A stretch of 58,428 nt of DNA, taken from positions 1 to 58,428 of the forward strand of contig JAFQIB010000020.1 of the NCBI GenBank assembly GCA_017397765.1. Reading direction: 5' to 3'. Under the pieces are notes generated by a model. It made no database searches. It was not told where the DNA came from and was given only the letters and a program-made list of their open reading frames with translations. Positions 15,963-25,231 of the stretch are shown here, piece after piece. A program made the position numbers and the translations under genes. Source of the stretch: Clostridia bacterium. Lineage in GTDB: Bacteria > Bacillota > Clostridia > Christensenellales > Aristaeellaceae. How positions within the stretch are numbered: the first letter of the stretch is position 1; each line of letters begins with the position of its first letter.

Positions 15963-17867
15963 TCATGCCTGAATGGCATTGCCCGTATAGAGCTGATAAT
16001 ACTTGCCCTTCTGTTCGATCAGGTCGTCATGGGTGCCGCGTTCGATGATCCGGCCCTGCTCCAGCACCATGATGCAGTCAGAATTCTTGACCGTGGACAG
16101 GCGGTGAGCGATGACGAAGGTGGTGCGCCCGTGCATGAGGGCGTCCATGCCGCGCTGCACCAGGGTCTCGGTGCGGGTGTCGATGGAGGAGGTGGCCTCG
16201 TCCAGGATCAGGCAGGGCGGATCGGCCACAGCGGCGCGGGCAATGGCCAGCAGCTGGCGCTGCCCCTGGGAGAGGTTTGCGCCATCGCCGGTCAGCATGG
16301 TGTGATAGCCCTCGGGCAGCTTGCGGATGAAGCCATCGGCGTTGGCCAGCTTGGCGGCGGCGATGCATTCCTCGTCCGTGGCATCCAGCTTGCCGTAGCG
16401 GATGTTGTCCAGCACCGTGCCGGTGAACAGGTGGGTCTCCTGCAGCACCATGCCCAGGGAGCGGCGCAGATCGTCCTTGCGGATCTTGTTGATGTTGATG
16501 CCGTCGTAGCGGATCTTGCCGTCCTGGATGTCGTAGAAGCGGTTGATCAAATTGGTGATCGTGGTCTTGCCGGCGCCGGTTCCGCCCACAAAAGCGATCT
16601 TCTGACCGGGCATGGCGTACATGTCGATGTTGAACAGCACCTGCTTCTCCTCATTGTAGCCGAAGTCCACATCGGAGAAGACCACGCCGCCTTCCAGTCT
16701 GGTCAGCGTAACGCTGCCGTCCTGATGGGGATGCTTCCAGGCCCAGAGACCGGTACGGGCGTCGGATTCGGTCAGGTTGCCCTGTTCATCTTCCTTCGCA
16801 TAGACCAGCTCCACATAGCCGTCGTCCTTTTCCGGCTCGGCGTCCATCAGGTCGAACACGCGGCGCGCACCGGCCAGGGCCATGATGATGGCGTTCATCT
16901 GCTGGGTCACCTGGGTGATGGGCTGGGTGAAATTGCGGTTCAGCGTCAGATAGGTGACCAGCTTGCCCAGGGTCATCAGGGCGCCGCCGGAAAGGATGGC
17001 CAGCGCGGAGCCGACCATGGCGCAGATGACGTAGGAAATGTGGCCGAGGTTGTTGTTGATGGGGCCCATGGTGTTGGACCAGCGGTTGGCCTCGTGGGCG
17101 GAGGTGCGCAGCGCCTCGTTCAGCGCATCGAAGCCTTCCTGAGCCTTGTCCTCGTGGCAGAAGACCTTCACGACCTTCTGGCCGGTGGTCATCTCTTCAA
17201 TGTAGCCGTTGAGCTTGCCCAGATTCTGCTGCTGGGCGACAAAGAACTTGCCGCACATCCCAACCAGCTTGCCGGAGATCAACATGGTCAAAGTGACCAG
17301 CACGATGGACAGGATCGTCATATGCCAGGAGAGGGTGATCATGCTGACGAAGGTGACGACCAGCGTCACGGAGGAATTGACCAGCTGGGTCAGGCTCTGG
17401 CCGATCAGCATGCGCATGGCGTCCACGTCGTTGGTGTAGACGGACATGATATCGCCGTGGGCGTGGGTATCGAAATACTTGATGGGCAGCTCCTGCATCT
17501 TGGAGAAGAGCTCGTTGCGGATCTTCAGCATGGAGCCCTGGGTCACGATGACCATGATGCGCTGCTGCAGGTAGGAGCAGGCGATGCCCAGGGCAAGGAC
17601 GCCTGCCAGGCGCAGCAGCCGTGCGCCCAGATCAGCAAAGGTTTTGGTGCCCGCCAGGATGCCCTTGATGTAGGTGTCGATCAGCTCCTCGGTGAAGAGC
17701 GTGCCCTGCAAGGTGCACATGGCGGTGATGAGGATGCAGGCCAGCACGAGGATGAAGTGCAGACCGTAGTTTTTCATGATGAATTTCAGCACGCGCGTCA
17801 GCAGCTGACCCTGTCCCTTCAGGGACATGGCAGGCATGGGCGCGCCTCTGCGTCCGGGACCCATCAT
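15963..17867 (-). CDS. ABC exporter subunit with catalytic ATPase site (heterodimer partner B)
   Basis: A 634-residue half-transporter: a basic N terminus, six membrane helices (about residues 30-330) and an ATPase domain. Walker A is GGTGAGKTT, the signature is LSQGQRQLLAIARAA, Walker B ends LILDEATSS with the catalytic Glu, and the switch His is present in VIAHRLSTV. An insertion between membrane and ATPase domains (EPEKDDGYVELVYAKEDEQG) is typical of this subfamily. Its ATG overlaps the stop codon of the upstream ABC gene by ATGA, so the two subunits form one heterodimeric exporter. The substrate is probably a drug or peptide, judging only from the marR gene in the operon. Confidence 0.93.
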   Translation of the reverse strand: MMGPGRRGAPMPAMSLKGQGQLLTRVLKFIMKNYGLHFILVLACILITAMCTLQGTLFTEELIDTYIKGILAGTKTFADLGARLLRLAGVLALGIACSYLQQRIMVIVTQGSMLKIRNELFSKMQELPIKYFDTHAHGDIMSVYTNDVDAMRMLIGQSLTQLVNSSVTLVVTFVSMITLSWHMTILSIVLVTLTMLISGKLVGMCGKFFVAQQQNLGKLNGYIEEMTTGQKVVKVFCHEDKAQEGFDALNEALRTSAHEANRWSNTMGPINNNLGHISYVICAMVGSALAILSGGALMTLGKLVTYLTLNRNFTQPITQVTQQMNAIIMALAGARRVFDLMDAEPEKDDGYVELVYAKEDEQGNLTESDARTGLWAWKHPHQDGSVTLTRLEGGVVFSDVDFGYNEEKQVLFNIDMYAMPGQKIAFVGGTGAGKTTITNLINRFYDIQDGKIRYDGININKIRKDDLRRSLGMVLQETHLFTGTVLDNIRYGKLDATDEECIAAAKLANADGFIRKLPEGYHTMLTGDGANLSQGQRQLLAIARAAVADPPCLILDEATSSIDTRTETLVQRGMDALMHGRTTFVIAHRLSTVKNSDCIMVLEQGRIIERGTHDDLIEQKGKYYQLYTGNAIQA

Positions 17868-19747
17868 TGCCGGCTCACCTCCTTGCGCATGAGGGCTTTG
17901 CGTTCCTTGCGGAGCGCGGGCGGGAAGGGGGGCATGCCGGGAATTTTCGCCCTGGCAGCCTCCTTGTTGACGTCGTACACCTCGATGTCCTTGTCCGAGT
18001 CGGTTTCGTCAAAGTCGCCTGCGCCGCTGGTCTGGGTTTCGTAGATTTCCCGGTAGATTTCGCTCGTCTCCAGCAGACGGTCATGGGTATCGAAGGCGGT
18101 GACCTTGCCGTCCTCCATGACGATGATGCGGTCTGCATCCTGGACGGAGGCGATGCGCTGGGCGATGATGAGCTTGGTGGTGCCGGGGATCGCCTCGCGG
18201 AAGGCCTGGCGGATCTTTGCGTCCGTTGCCGTATCGACGGCGGAGGTGGAATCGTCCAGGATGAGGATGCGGGGCTTCTTCAGCAGGGCGCGGGCAATGC
18301 ACAGGCGCTGCTTCTGGCCGCCGGACACATTGGTGCCGCCCTGCTCGATCATGGTGTCGTACTTGTCGGGCATCTTCTCGATAAATTCATCCGCGCAGGC
18401 CTGACGGCAGACCGCCTGGCATTCCTCCAGGGTGGCGTCCGCCTTGCCCCAGCGCAGGTTTTCCAGGATTGTACCGGAGAACAGCACATTCTTCTGCAGC
18501 ACCACGGCGACCTGGTCGCGCAGGGCCTCGATATCATATTGGCGCACATCGTGGCCGCCGACGCTGACGGAGCCCTCCGTCACGTCATACAGACGGCTGA
18601 TCAGGCTCACCAGCGTGGTCTTGCCGCAGCCGGTGCCGCCGATGATGCCGACGGTTTCCCCGGAATGGATGTGCAGGTTGACGTCCTCCAGAATATCATC
18701 GCCGGAGCCCTCGGTATGGTACTTGAAATGCACGCCGGTGAAGTCGATGGTGCCGTCTGCGACCTGGGTGAGGGGCGCGTCCGGGCTGGTGATGGAGGGC
18801 TCCTCGTCCAGCACCTCGACGATGCGCTTGCCGGCCGCTGCGGACATGGTCAGATTGACGAAGATCATCGACAGCATCATCAGGTTCATCAGGATGGACA
18901 TGACGTAGGAGAACATGGCGCTCAGATCGCCCACCAGCATGTCAGAGCCCGGTGCGCAGACCATCTTCGCGCCAAACCAGCTCAGCAGCAGGATGACGGT
19001 ATACACGGTGCCCATCATGATCGGGCCGTTGAGCGCAATGATGTTCTCCGCCTTGACGAAGAGCTTATACACGCCGCCGGAGGCCTCGCGGAACTTCTCG
19101 CTTTCGTGCTCCTCGCGCACAAAGGCCTTCACCACGCGGATGCCCTTGACATTCTCCTGCACGGAGGCATTGAGGGCGTCGTATTTCTTGAACACCTGGC
19201 TGAAGAGCTTGGATACCTTGCCGATGATCAGCGGCAGGGCGATGCCCAGGAACGCCAGCGCGATCAGGAAGATGATGGACAGCCGCCAGCTTTTGGAGAT
19301 CGCCGCGATGAGCGAGAAGATCAGCGTCAGCGGCGCACGCACAGCGATGCGGGTGATCATCTGGAAGGTGTTCTGGATGTTGGTCACGTCCGTCGTCAGG
19401 CGGGTAACAAGGCCTGCGGTGGAGAATTTGTCGATGTTGGCAAAGGAGAAGCGCTGGATGTTCTGGTACATGGCCTGACGCAGGTTTGCGCCGAAGCCGG
19501 TGGAGGCATGGCTGGCCAGATGGGCGCAGGCCACGCCGAAGAACAGGCTCACCAGCGCCAGGAGCATCATCAGCAGGCCGTACTTGATCAGAGCGTTCAT
19601 ATTGCTCTGCTCAATGCCCTGGTTAATCAGCTCTGCCATGACCAGCGGGATCAGCACCTCCATCACCACCTCGCCTGCAGCGCACAGGGGGGTGAGGAAT
19701 GCGGACCGTTTGTACTGCTTCACATAGGAAGCCAGCTTCCTAATCAT
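17864..19747 (-). CDS. ABC exporter subunit with degenerate ATPase site (heterodimer partner A)
   Basis: A 627-residue half-transporter with six membrane helices and an ATPase domain. Walker A GGTGCGKTT and the signature VSGGQKQRLCIARALL are normal, but Walker B reads LILDDSTSAVD, with Asp in place of the catalytic Glu, and the switch reads IIAQRIASV, with Gln in place of His. These are the replacements known in one half of asymmetric exporters such as TM287/288, so one of the two nucleotide sites should be non-hydrolytic. A charged C-terminal tail of about 45 residues follows the ATPase domain. It is cotranscribed with marR 41 bases upstream. Confidence 0.93.
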   Translation of the reverse strand: MIRKLASYVKQYKRSAFLTPLCAAGEVVMEVLIPLVMAELINQGIEQSNMNALIKYGLLMMLLALVSLFFGVACAHLASHASTGFGANLRQAMYQNIQRFSFANIDKFSTAGLVTRLTTDVTNIQNTFQMITRIAVRAPLTLIFSLIAAISKSWRLSIIFLIALAFLGIALPLIIGKVSKLFSQVFKKYDALNASVQENVKGIRVVKAFVREEHESEKFREASGGVYKLFVKAENIIALNGPIMMGTVYTVILLLSWFGAKMVCAPGSDMLVGDLSAMFSYVMSILMNLMMLSMIFVNLTMSAAAGKRIVEVLDEEPSITSPDAPLTQVADGTIDFTGVHFKYHTEGSGDDILEDVNLHIHSGETVGIIGGTGCGKTTLVSLISRLYDVTEGSVSVGGHDVRQYDIEALRDQVAVVLQKNVLFSGTILENLRWGKADATLEECQAVCRQACADEFIEKMPDKYDTMIEQGGTNVSGGQKQRLCIARALLKKPRILILDDSTSAVDTATDAKIRQAFREAIPGTTKLIIAQRIASVQDADRIIVMEDGKVTAFDTHDRLLETSEIYREIYETQTSGAGDFDETDSDKDIEVYDVNKEAARAKIPGMPPFPPALRKERKALMRKEVSRQ

Positions 19748-19788
19748 AGGTTCCGATCATTTCCTTTCATCATCAATTGTTGCCGGGA

Positions 19789-20217
19789 TCATTTGACCGC
19801 TTCATAAACCTTCCTGAGGCAGGAGAGGAGCTGGGCCTTTTCCTCTTCTGTGAGCAGGGCGGTCAGCCGGGCCTCGGAGTCCACCACCATCTGATGGCTC
19901 TGGGCGTGCAGCTGCATGCCCTTTGTCGTCAGCTTTACCAGCTTGACGCGTTTGTCAGCCGGATCGGTGACCGCCTGGACGAGCCCCTTCTTTTCCAGCC
20001 GGGAAACCAGCCCTGCCACCGTCGACTGGGCGGCGCAGAACTGCTCCTCCAGGCTTTTCAGGGACAGCATCTGCTTTTCTGTATGGGCCAGCAGGATCAG
20101 GACACGGTTCTGCTGCATGGTCAGGTTGAGGGTCTGCAGGTTCTGGTTGGCTTCCTTCTCCAGCGCATTGTCGATGCGCTTGATAAACCAGCCGTAGCCC
20201 GCAATCGGTTTATCCAT
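19789..20217 (-). CDS. MarR-family transcriptional regulator
   Basis: A 142-residue winged-helix repressor. The recognition region (LKSLEEQFCAAQSTVAGLVS, then RLEKKGLVQAV) and the wing (DPADKRVKLVKLTTKG) are complete. It is the first gene of an operon with two ABC exporter subunits, an arrangement in which the MarR protein usually represses its own operon until a toxic ligand binds. A consensus promoter with an inverted repeat inside it lies just upstream. GGAGGA provides the ribosome binding site. Confidence 0.93.
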   Translation of the reverse strand: MDKPIAGYGWFIKRIDNALEKEANQNLQTLNLTMQQNRVLILLAHTEKQMLSLKSLEEQFCAAQSTVAGLVSRLEKKGLVQAVTDPADKRVKLVKLTTKGMQLHAQSHQMVVDSEARLTALLTEEEKAQLLSCLRKVYEAVK

Positions 20218-20247
20218 GGTCGTCCTCCTTCCTCCATATCAAGGTGC

Positions 20248-20283
20248 ATTATACAAGCTCGATTGCATGCTGTCAATAGCTTG
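20248..20283 (-). promoter_or_regulatory. Consensus promoter with embedded operator for the marR-ABC operon
   Basis: On the minus strand TTGACA (20276-20271), a 17-base spacer and TATAAT (20253-20248): a perfect housekeeping promoter. An inverted repeat overlaps it: CAAGCTATTG (20283-20274) against CAATCGAGCTTG (20265-20254), matching except for two extra bases in one arm. The position, covering -35 and spacer, fits autorepression by MarR. Confidence 0.8.
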
Positions 20284-20314
20284 CGATTGATTTCATACTG
20301 TGTTCACAAAACAG

Positions 20315-20336
20315 AAAATCCGCCCCGAAGGACGGA
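20315..20336 (-). terminator. Terminator of the vanW-sfsA-CHAP-pyrophosphatase operon
   Basis: On the minus strand ATCCGTCC, a TTCG loop, GGGGCGGAT and TTTT, located 27 bases past the pyrophosphatase stop codon. Confidence 0.75.
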
Positions 20337-20362
20337 TGAAATATGCAGCTTTGCTTGGCCAA

Positions 20363-21982
20363 TCAGCCCCACAGCGCAGCCAGCGCCGGGACGATCTGCT
20401 TCTTTCGGCTGACGACGTCCTGCAGGAAAACAGGCTGACCGGAGACGGCTTTGACGTCGAAGGCCTGGCGGATGCTCTCCTCCTCGCCCAGGAAAACCAG
20501 CTCCGTGCCGCAGCGCAGCACGTCGGTGAGCATCACCAGCACCAGATCGTAGCCGCGCAGGGCCTTGAGCTTCTCCATGGCCGGCAGCAGCTCGTCCAGC
20601 CGGGCCAGTATGCTGTCGGTGTCCAGGCAGGTGATCTGGCTGATGCCCAGCGCATGGCCGGCAATGTGGAATTCCTTGAAGTCGGTGTTCAGCAGGGCCT
20701 CAATGGGCTTGTCGGCGCTGGAGGCAGCGGAGAACATCTCCCGGCCCAGGGTGTCCAGATCCAGCCCGGCAATGCGCGCCAGACGCTCTGCCATGCGCTT
20801 GTCCCGGGCGGTGCAGGTGGGGGATTTGAACAGCACCGTGTCCGACAGGATGGCCGCCGCCATCAATCCGGCCAGCTTCTCAGAGGGCTGGAGGCCCCGC
20901 TCCTGGAACATGGTTGCCACGATGGTCGTGGTGGAGCCGACGGGCTCGTTGCGCATGAACACGGGATGCCCGGTCTGCACGTCTGCCAGGCGGTGATGGT
21001 CAATGATGGCGATGATCTCCGCCTGATCCAGCCCGGGGATGGACTGGCTCTTTTCGTTGTGATCCATCAGCACCACGCGCTTGCGGCGGGGACGCAGCAG
21101 GTGATAGCGGCTCAGCGTGCCGACCACCCGGTTGCGGTGGTCCAGGATGGGATAGGCGCGGTAGCGGCTCTGCAGCACGGTTTCACGAACGTCGTCGATG
21201 AAATCGTTCAGATGGAAATAGACCAGATCCTCCGTCTGGGCAATGCGGCTGACGGGAATGGACTGATAGATCAAACGGGCTGCACGGTATGCATCACAGG
21301 GGCTGACGATGATACAGCTGTCAGAATGGATACCCAGATACTTTTCCGGCGCCTTGCCCTGGCAGATGATGATGCAGCTGGCCTTTTTGCGGAGGGCTTC
21401 GTCGATCACGTCCTCCTGCTCGCCGCAGAGGATAATGCTGCCCTCCTTTACGCCGCGCAGTGCTTCACCGGTATGGGGGAGGGCAATCACCACTTCGCCG
21501 GAGACGGCGTCGAACATGTCCTCCTCCGTGTTGACGATATGCCCCTCCAGCGCGGAGAGCAGATTGAATACGGGCACATTCTGCACGCTGGGGTTGGTGA
21601 TGGATTCCATGTCGCTTTCCGCCACGCTGCCGGCGGTGATCATGCCGTAGAGCGTGCCGTCCTCCCGGGTGACGGGAATGGCGGAGAGGTTCCTGTGATC
21701 GTGCAGGATCTGCCAGGCATGGCTGACGGAGACCTGCTCGCCGACGGTGGGCGGCGTGTCAAACTCAATGTCCCGCACCTGCGTGCGCACGGTGGAGAGC
21801 AGCAGCGGCGGCTCAAAGCCGAAGCGTTCCAGCAGGAAGCGGCATTCGTCATTGGGCTGGCCGAGCATGGCGGCGACATAGTTATGGTCGCCCAGCGCAT
21901 TGTTCAGCGCCGCATAGGCCATGGCGGATACGATGGAATCAGTATCCGGGTTCCGGTGACCGCATACATAGATCGGGTTCAT
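20363..21982 (-). CDS. Manganese-dependent inorganic pyrophosphatase with CBS and DRTGG domains
   Basis: A 539-residue family II (DHH-type) pyrophosphatase that hydrolyses pyrophosphate to phosphate. The opening GHRNPDTDS and the later IIDHHRLAD carry the metal ligands; GSTTTIVATMF and the C-terminal DHHA2 region follow. Residues about 75-300 are a regulatory insert: a CBS motif, a DRTGG-like domain and a second CBS, the layout of CBS-pyrophosphatases that are inhibited by AMP/ADP and activated by ATP or diadenosine polyphosphates. The usual length without this insert is about 310. It is the last gene of a four-gene operon, 24 bases after the CHAP gene. Confidence 0.93.
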   Translation of the reverse strand: MNPIYVCGHRNPDTDSIVSAMAYAALNNALGDHNYVAAMLGQPNDECRFLLERFGFEPPLLLSTVRTQVRDIEFDTPPTVGEQVSVSHAWQILHDHRNLSAIPVTREDGTLYGMITAGSVAESDMESITNPSVQNVPVFNLLSALEGHIVNTEEDMFDAVSGEVVIALPHTGEALRGVKEGSIILCGEQEDVIDEALRKKASCIIICQGKAPEKYLGIHSDSCIIVSPCDAYRAARLIYQSIPVSRIAQTEDLVYFHLNDFIDDVRETVLQSRYRAYPILDHRNRVVGTLSRYHLLRPRRKRVVLMDHNEKSQSIPGLDQAEIIAIIDHHRLADVQTGHPVFMRNEPVGSTTTIVATMFQERGLQPSEKLAGLMAAAILSDTVLFKSPTCTARDKRMAERLARIAGLDLDTLGREMFSAASSADKPIEALLNTDFKEFHIAGHALGISQITCLDTDSILARLDELLPAMEKLKALRGYDLVLVMLTDVLRCGTELVFLGEEESIRQAFDVKAVSGQPVFLQDVVSRKKQIVPALAALWG

Positions 21983-22006
21983 GCATGTCCCTCCGTATCA
22001 TGTGTA

Positions 22007-22924
22007 TCAATCAAAATAGTCGTCGTCTTCTTCTGCGACGGTCCAGGCCAGCGGGTCCTTGTACTTCTTTTCCTCGACCTGACGGTTGAGGAGCGTCTGG
22101 GTCTCAATGTTGGCGATGCCCAGCACCTTCAGTCCGTGCTGGGTCTGATAGCGGGTGATGGCGTCCTGGGTATTGATGCCGAAATGACCGGTGATGTTGT
22201 CCGGCGTCAGCCAGCCCAGGTAAACCAGCTTTTCCTGCAGCTCAGTCACCTTTTTGCCGGTGTTGCCAAAGCGCATCGTCCAGTCCGCCACGTCGTGCAC
22301 GGTGCCGTAGCCCAGGATCTTCTTGTCGCCGGTGGAGTAGGTGACGCGGGCCACGGAGGAGGGGTTATTGCCCTCGATGCAGTGGATGGTGACGCTGCCG
22401 TCCTGATTCCGGGTGGCATATTCCACCATGGCCACATGGGAGGTGTTGCCGTCGCCGGTCCAGGAGAAGAAGACCCAGTCGCCGGGCTGGGGAACATATT
22501 CCCCGGCGGTGATGAACTGATCCTCACCCTTGAACCACTGGTAGCCCCAGTCGGGCAGATTGCCGTTGCGGGCGATCCAGCGGCCTTCCTTGATGAACCA
22601 GCGCATGCCGGTGTTCTGGCCGGAATAGCGGGGATATACCACCGTCAGCAGCTTGGTGCCGTCCTGCTTGTCCACCTGATCGACGGACCAGCACAGGAAC
22701 TCTGCGCACCACTGGGCATAAGCGTCGCCCCAGTATTCGCCGTATTTGGAATAGCCGTGCGCGCCCTCCTTGTAGCCGACTTCGCCGGAGGCGACCTCCA
22801 GCAGCCGGGTCACATAATCGGGCACAGGCCACAGCGGCCGCAGGGCCGACGGTGGGTTTTCTTCCGCGCAGGCCGTGCTGAGCAGCAGGGCCTGCAGCAG
22901 GACAAGGGCGATGATTCGCTTCAT
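22007..22924 (-). CDS. Secreted CHAP-domain peptidase/amidase with peptidoglycan-binding domain
   Basis: A 305-residue exported protein. Residues 1-19 are a signal peptide (cleavage near ACA-EE). A CHAP-type papain-like domain follows with the probable catalytic Cys in QWCAEFLCWS and His in SHVAMVEY. Residues about 225-285 match a peptidoglycan-binding type 1 domain (GKKVTELQEKLVYLGWL, then GINTQDAITRYQTQHGL). It likely cuts peptide bonds of the cell wall. The start at 22924 has AAGGAGAG upstream; an earlier in-frame ATG is rejected because the signal peptide would be internal. Confidence 0.88.
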   Translation of the reverse strand: MKRIIALVLLQALLLSTACAEENPPSALRPLWPVPDYVTRLLEVASGEVGYKEGAHGYSKYGEYWGDAYAQWCAEFLCWSVDQVDKQDGTKLLTVVYPRYSGQNTGMRWFIKEGRWIARNGNLPDWGYQWFKGEDQFITAGEYVPQPGDWVFFSWTGDGNTSHVAMVEYATRNQDGSVTIHCIEGNNPSSVARVTYSTGDKKILGYGTVHDVADWTMRFGNTGKKVTELQEKLVYLGWLTPDNITGHFGINTQDAITRYQTQHGLKVLGIANIETQTLLNRQVEEKKYKDPLAWTVAEEDDDYFD

Positions 22925-22968
22925 TGTTACTCTCCTTGTTGGTTCAGTTGCGGGTGCTTTGCGTGCCG

Positions 22969-23667
22969 TCAAAGCAGGATGGGCACGGTGCGGACGATCT
23001 CTGCCGAATCGGCGGTGACATGGCATGCGGCGGCTTCGATGCGCACGCCTGCCGCCTTTGCCTGACGCAGCGCAGCGGAAAAGGCCGGGTCGGTGCTGTC
23101 GTTGGGGATCAGTCCGACGGCGTCTTCATTCATAATAACGAAGCAGACGCCTGCTTCCATCCCAGCCTGCACCGCCTGGATCAGCCCGTGCAGATGCTTG
23201 GCGCCGCGGGCGGTGGGCGCATCGGGAAAGCAGGCTGTGCCGGCCTCGTCGAAAAGCGTCACGCCCTTGACCTCGATAAGGGCGTCCGGCTTGCCGTCGG
23301 CGTCTTCATGCGTCCAGCAGGCCAGATCAAAGCGGGAATCCCCGAAAGTCACTTCGCTCTGCACCCGGTGAAAGGCTCCCCAGCCACCCTTTTCGACCCA
23401 TTCCCGGGCGATCAGGTTGGGGGCCTGGCTGTCGATGTTGATGATCCGTCCGTCCTTTTCCACGGCGACCAGATCATACAGCGTTTTCCTTGCGGGATTG
23501 CCGGACTTCTCCAGCCAGCAATGGGCACCGGGGACAAGCAGCTCCCGCAGGCGGCCGGTATTTTTGACGTGGACGGTGGCTTCCGCGCCGTCCACCAGAC
23601 AGTTCGCAATAAAGCGATTGACCCGGCACAGAAAGCTGCACTGGGTCAAATCGTGATAGAGTTTCAT
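22969..23667 (-). CDS. sfsA: SfsA-family protein (putative DNA-binding/nuclease-like)
   Basis: A 232-residue member of the sugar fermentation stimulation protein family. The N-terminal OB-like part (VDGAEATVHVKNTGRLRELL, PGAHCWLE) and the nuclease-like core with RFDLACW, ALIEVKGVTLF and FPDAPTARGAKHL are typical, including the Asp and E-x-K residues of a PD-(D/E)XK-like site. The biochemical role is not firmly established in the family. It sits four bases after vanW and 44 before the CHAP gene, so it is cotranscribed with envelope genes by position only. Confidence 0.93.
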   Translation of the reverse strand: MKLYHDLTQCSFLCRVNRFIANCLVDGAEATVHVKNTGRLRELLVPGAHCWLEKSGNPARKTLYDLVAVEKDGRIINIDSQAPNLIAREWVEKGGWGAFHRVQSEVTFGDSRFDLACWTHEDADGKPDALIEVKGVTLFDEAGTACFPDAPTARGAKHLHGLIQAVQAGMEAGVCFVIMNEDAVGLIPNDSTDPAFSAALRQAKAAGVRIEAAACHVTADSAEIVRTVPILL

Positions 23668-23671
23668 GGGA

Positions 23672-24982
23672 TCATTCCTCGAAGACGCGGTAGATCAGCC
23701 AGCATAGCGCGCCGTCATAGTTGGTGTGACCCTCCAGGCGGATGGGGAAGTCGTAATCGTTGCGGAAGATCAGGTTCAGTTCGCTGTTGCCGACAGCAGC
23801 ATCCTGGCCCATGGGGAGGTAGGGGGCGCCGTTGTCGCCGTGGGCACGGCGGTGGAGGATGGTGATCTTGGGCAGCTGCAGCAGCACGTTGTACAGCGTG
23901 GAGGACACCTGGCAGGTGCCGCCGCCGGGAGACTGGATGGTTGTGCCTTCGGCCAGTGCACCGGCCTCCAGATATCCGTTTGCCAGGGAATAGGGGCCCA
24001 TGGTGTCATTGGCGTCCAGCTCCTGGCCGGGCTTCAGCACAACGCTCATACGCTGGATGCCCACGTCGATGTTGTGCATGCGGTTCTGAATGATCTCGGT
24101 GCTGTTATACTTGTAATAGGAAGTATAGGCGGCGATGGGCGTATCGTCATTCAGCGCCTGATCGGTGGGGGAAACGGTGCGGATGTCGGTCAGGTCGCTG
24201 ATGTGGATGTAGCCGTAGGTACGCCAGTAGTTGACCACGGCCCATTCGCCGTCGAACTGCCAGATGCTCAGGGTGGTGCCGGGCTTGAGGATCGCCCAGC
24301 AGTAATCCTCGTGGCTCTTGCTGACGCGAACCTCGGCGGTATCGGCAGTCACTGCCACATACTGATGCTTCTGTACGCCGTAGGGCGGCGTGTTCACGGG
24401 ATCAACAGGCTTCACATCCACAATGCGGTGACGCTTGACGTAGCCGATCTGACCGCGGAAGCGAACGATGGCCCACAGCGGGTCCAGATAGAGCACATCC
24501 ACCTTGGTTTTGCCGCCCACCTTGAAGAGGCGGTCAACATAGATGGAGCGCACGTTATAGGCGGAGGTGCCTTCCTTCAGATAGCAGGTGTACAGGGCGG
24601 GGGATTTCTTGTCGAAGTCCTCCACGGTTTTGAGCGCATACTGCTCGCCCATGGGCTCGGGCAGGGCGTACTCGTTGAACTGTACACGGTCCTCCACGAC
24701 GTAGGTGGGGCGCTTGTAATTGCCGTTGGGAAGGGGCTCGACCTCCGTGTAATACCATTTGTACCATTCGTCAAGGTTCATTTCCATGCCGTTGGCTTTG
24801 TTGGGCAGCGGGGTAGGCGCTGCATCGCTGGGCGGAAATACGGGAATGGTCGGCACGGGCGTAGCCGTCGGCCGGGGCGTTGGGGTCGGGGTGGGCTTGG
24901 CGGCAAGCGCCGGTTCTGCCGCCATGGCGAGCAGCAGCATAAGCATCAGCGTGAGCGCAAGCATACGCTTGAAAAACATCAT
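23672..24982 (-). CDS. Secreted VanW-family protein with SH3-like domains
   Basis: A 436-residue exported protein. Residues 1-28 form a signal peptide (ending PALAA), followed by a Pro/Thr stalk (TPTPTPRPTATPVPT). The middle (about 115-260) has two SH3-like segments (TSAYNVRSIYVDRLFKVGGK; TAEVRVSKSHEDYCWAI). The C-terminal 165 residues are a VanW domain with the hallmark PGGGTCQVSSTLYNVLLQL and NDYDFPIRL. VanW domains are associated with cell-wall proteins; their activity is not settled. The start has GGGAGG upstream, and the much longer open frame continuing over the promoter is not used. First gene of a four-gene operon. Confidence 0.9.
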   Translation of the reverse strand: MMFFKRMLALTLMLMLLLAMAAEPALAAKPTPTPTPRPTATPVPTIPVFPPSDAAPTPLPNKANGMEMNLDEWYKWYYTEVEPLPNGNYKRPTYVVEDRVQFNEYALPEPMGEQYALKTVEDFDKKSPALYTCYLKEGTSAYNVRSIYVDRLFKVGGKTKVDVLYLDPLWAIVRFRGQIGYVKRHRIVDVKPVDPVNTPPYGVQKHQYVAVTADTAEVRVSKSHEDYCWAILKPGTTLSIWQFDGEWAVVNYWRTYGYIHISDLTDIRTVSPTDQALNDDTPIAAYTSYYKYNSTEIIQNRMHNIDVGIQRMSVVLKPGQELDANDTMGPYSLANGYLEAGALAEGTTIQSPGGGTCQVSSTLYNVLLQLPKITILHRRAHGDNGAPYLPMGQDAAVGNSELNLIFRNDYDFPIRLEGHTNYDGALCWLIYRVFEE

Positions 24983-25042
24983 ACGAGGTTCCTCCCGTTT
25001 TTGACAAAAGCCGTCCAGTGCGGCCATAATAAACCATGATTG

Positions 25043-25071
25043 ATTATACCACCCGCGGCCCTTTGCCGCAA
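25043..25071 (-). promoter_or_regulatory. Promoter of the vanW operon
   Basis: On the minus strand TTGCGG (25071-25066), 17-base spacer and TATAAT (25048-25043), 60 bases before the vanW start. Confidence 0.7.
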
Positions 25072-25142
25072 GGGGAAATGCACATCTTTTACAATTTGTC
25101 AACATCCCTTCACGGTTTGTAGGGAAATGCGTACTTTTCCCC

Positions 25143-25171
25143 TTGATTTTGCATTCGCGTTCGGATATAAT
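25143..25171 (+). promoter_or_regulatory. fhs promoter
   Basis: TTGATT, 17-base spacer and a perfect TATAAT, 60 bases before the fhs start codon and divergent from the vanW promoter. Confidence 0.8.
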
Positions 25172-25231
25172 GATCTTTGGACGTTGATTTGACGTGCCCG
25201 AAGAACGATTTTTCAGCAAAGGAGAATCCCT

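Noticed and set aside
15924-19807. Two open frames of 646-706 codons on the plus strand opposite the ABC exporter genes
   Set aside because: Antisense shadows with low-complexity His/Gln/Asp composition; the minus-strand ABC genes carry intact Walker and signature motifs.
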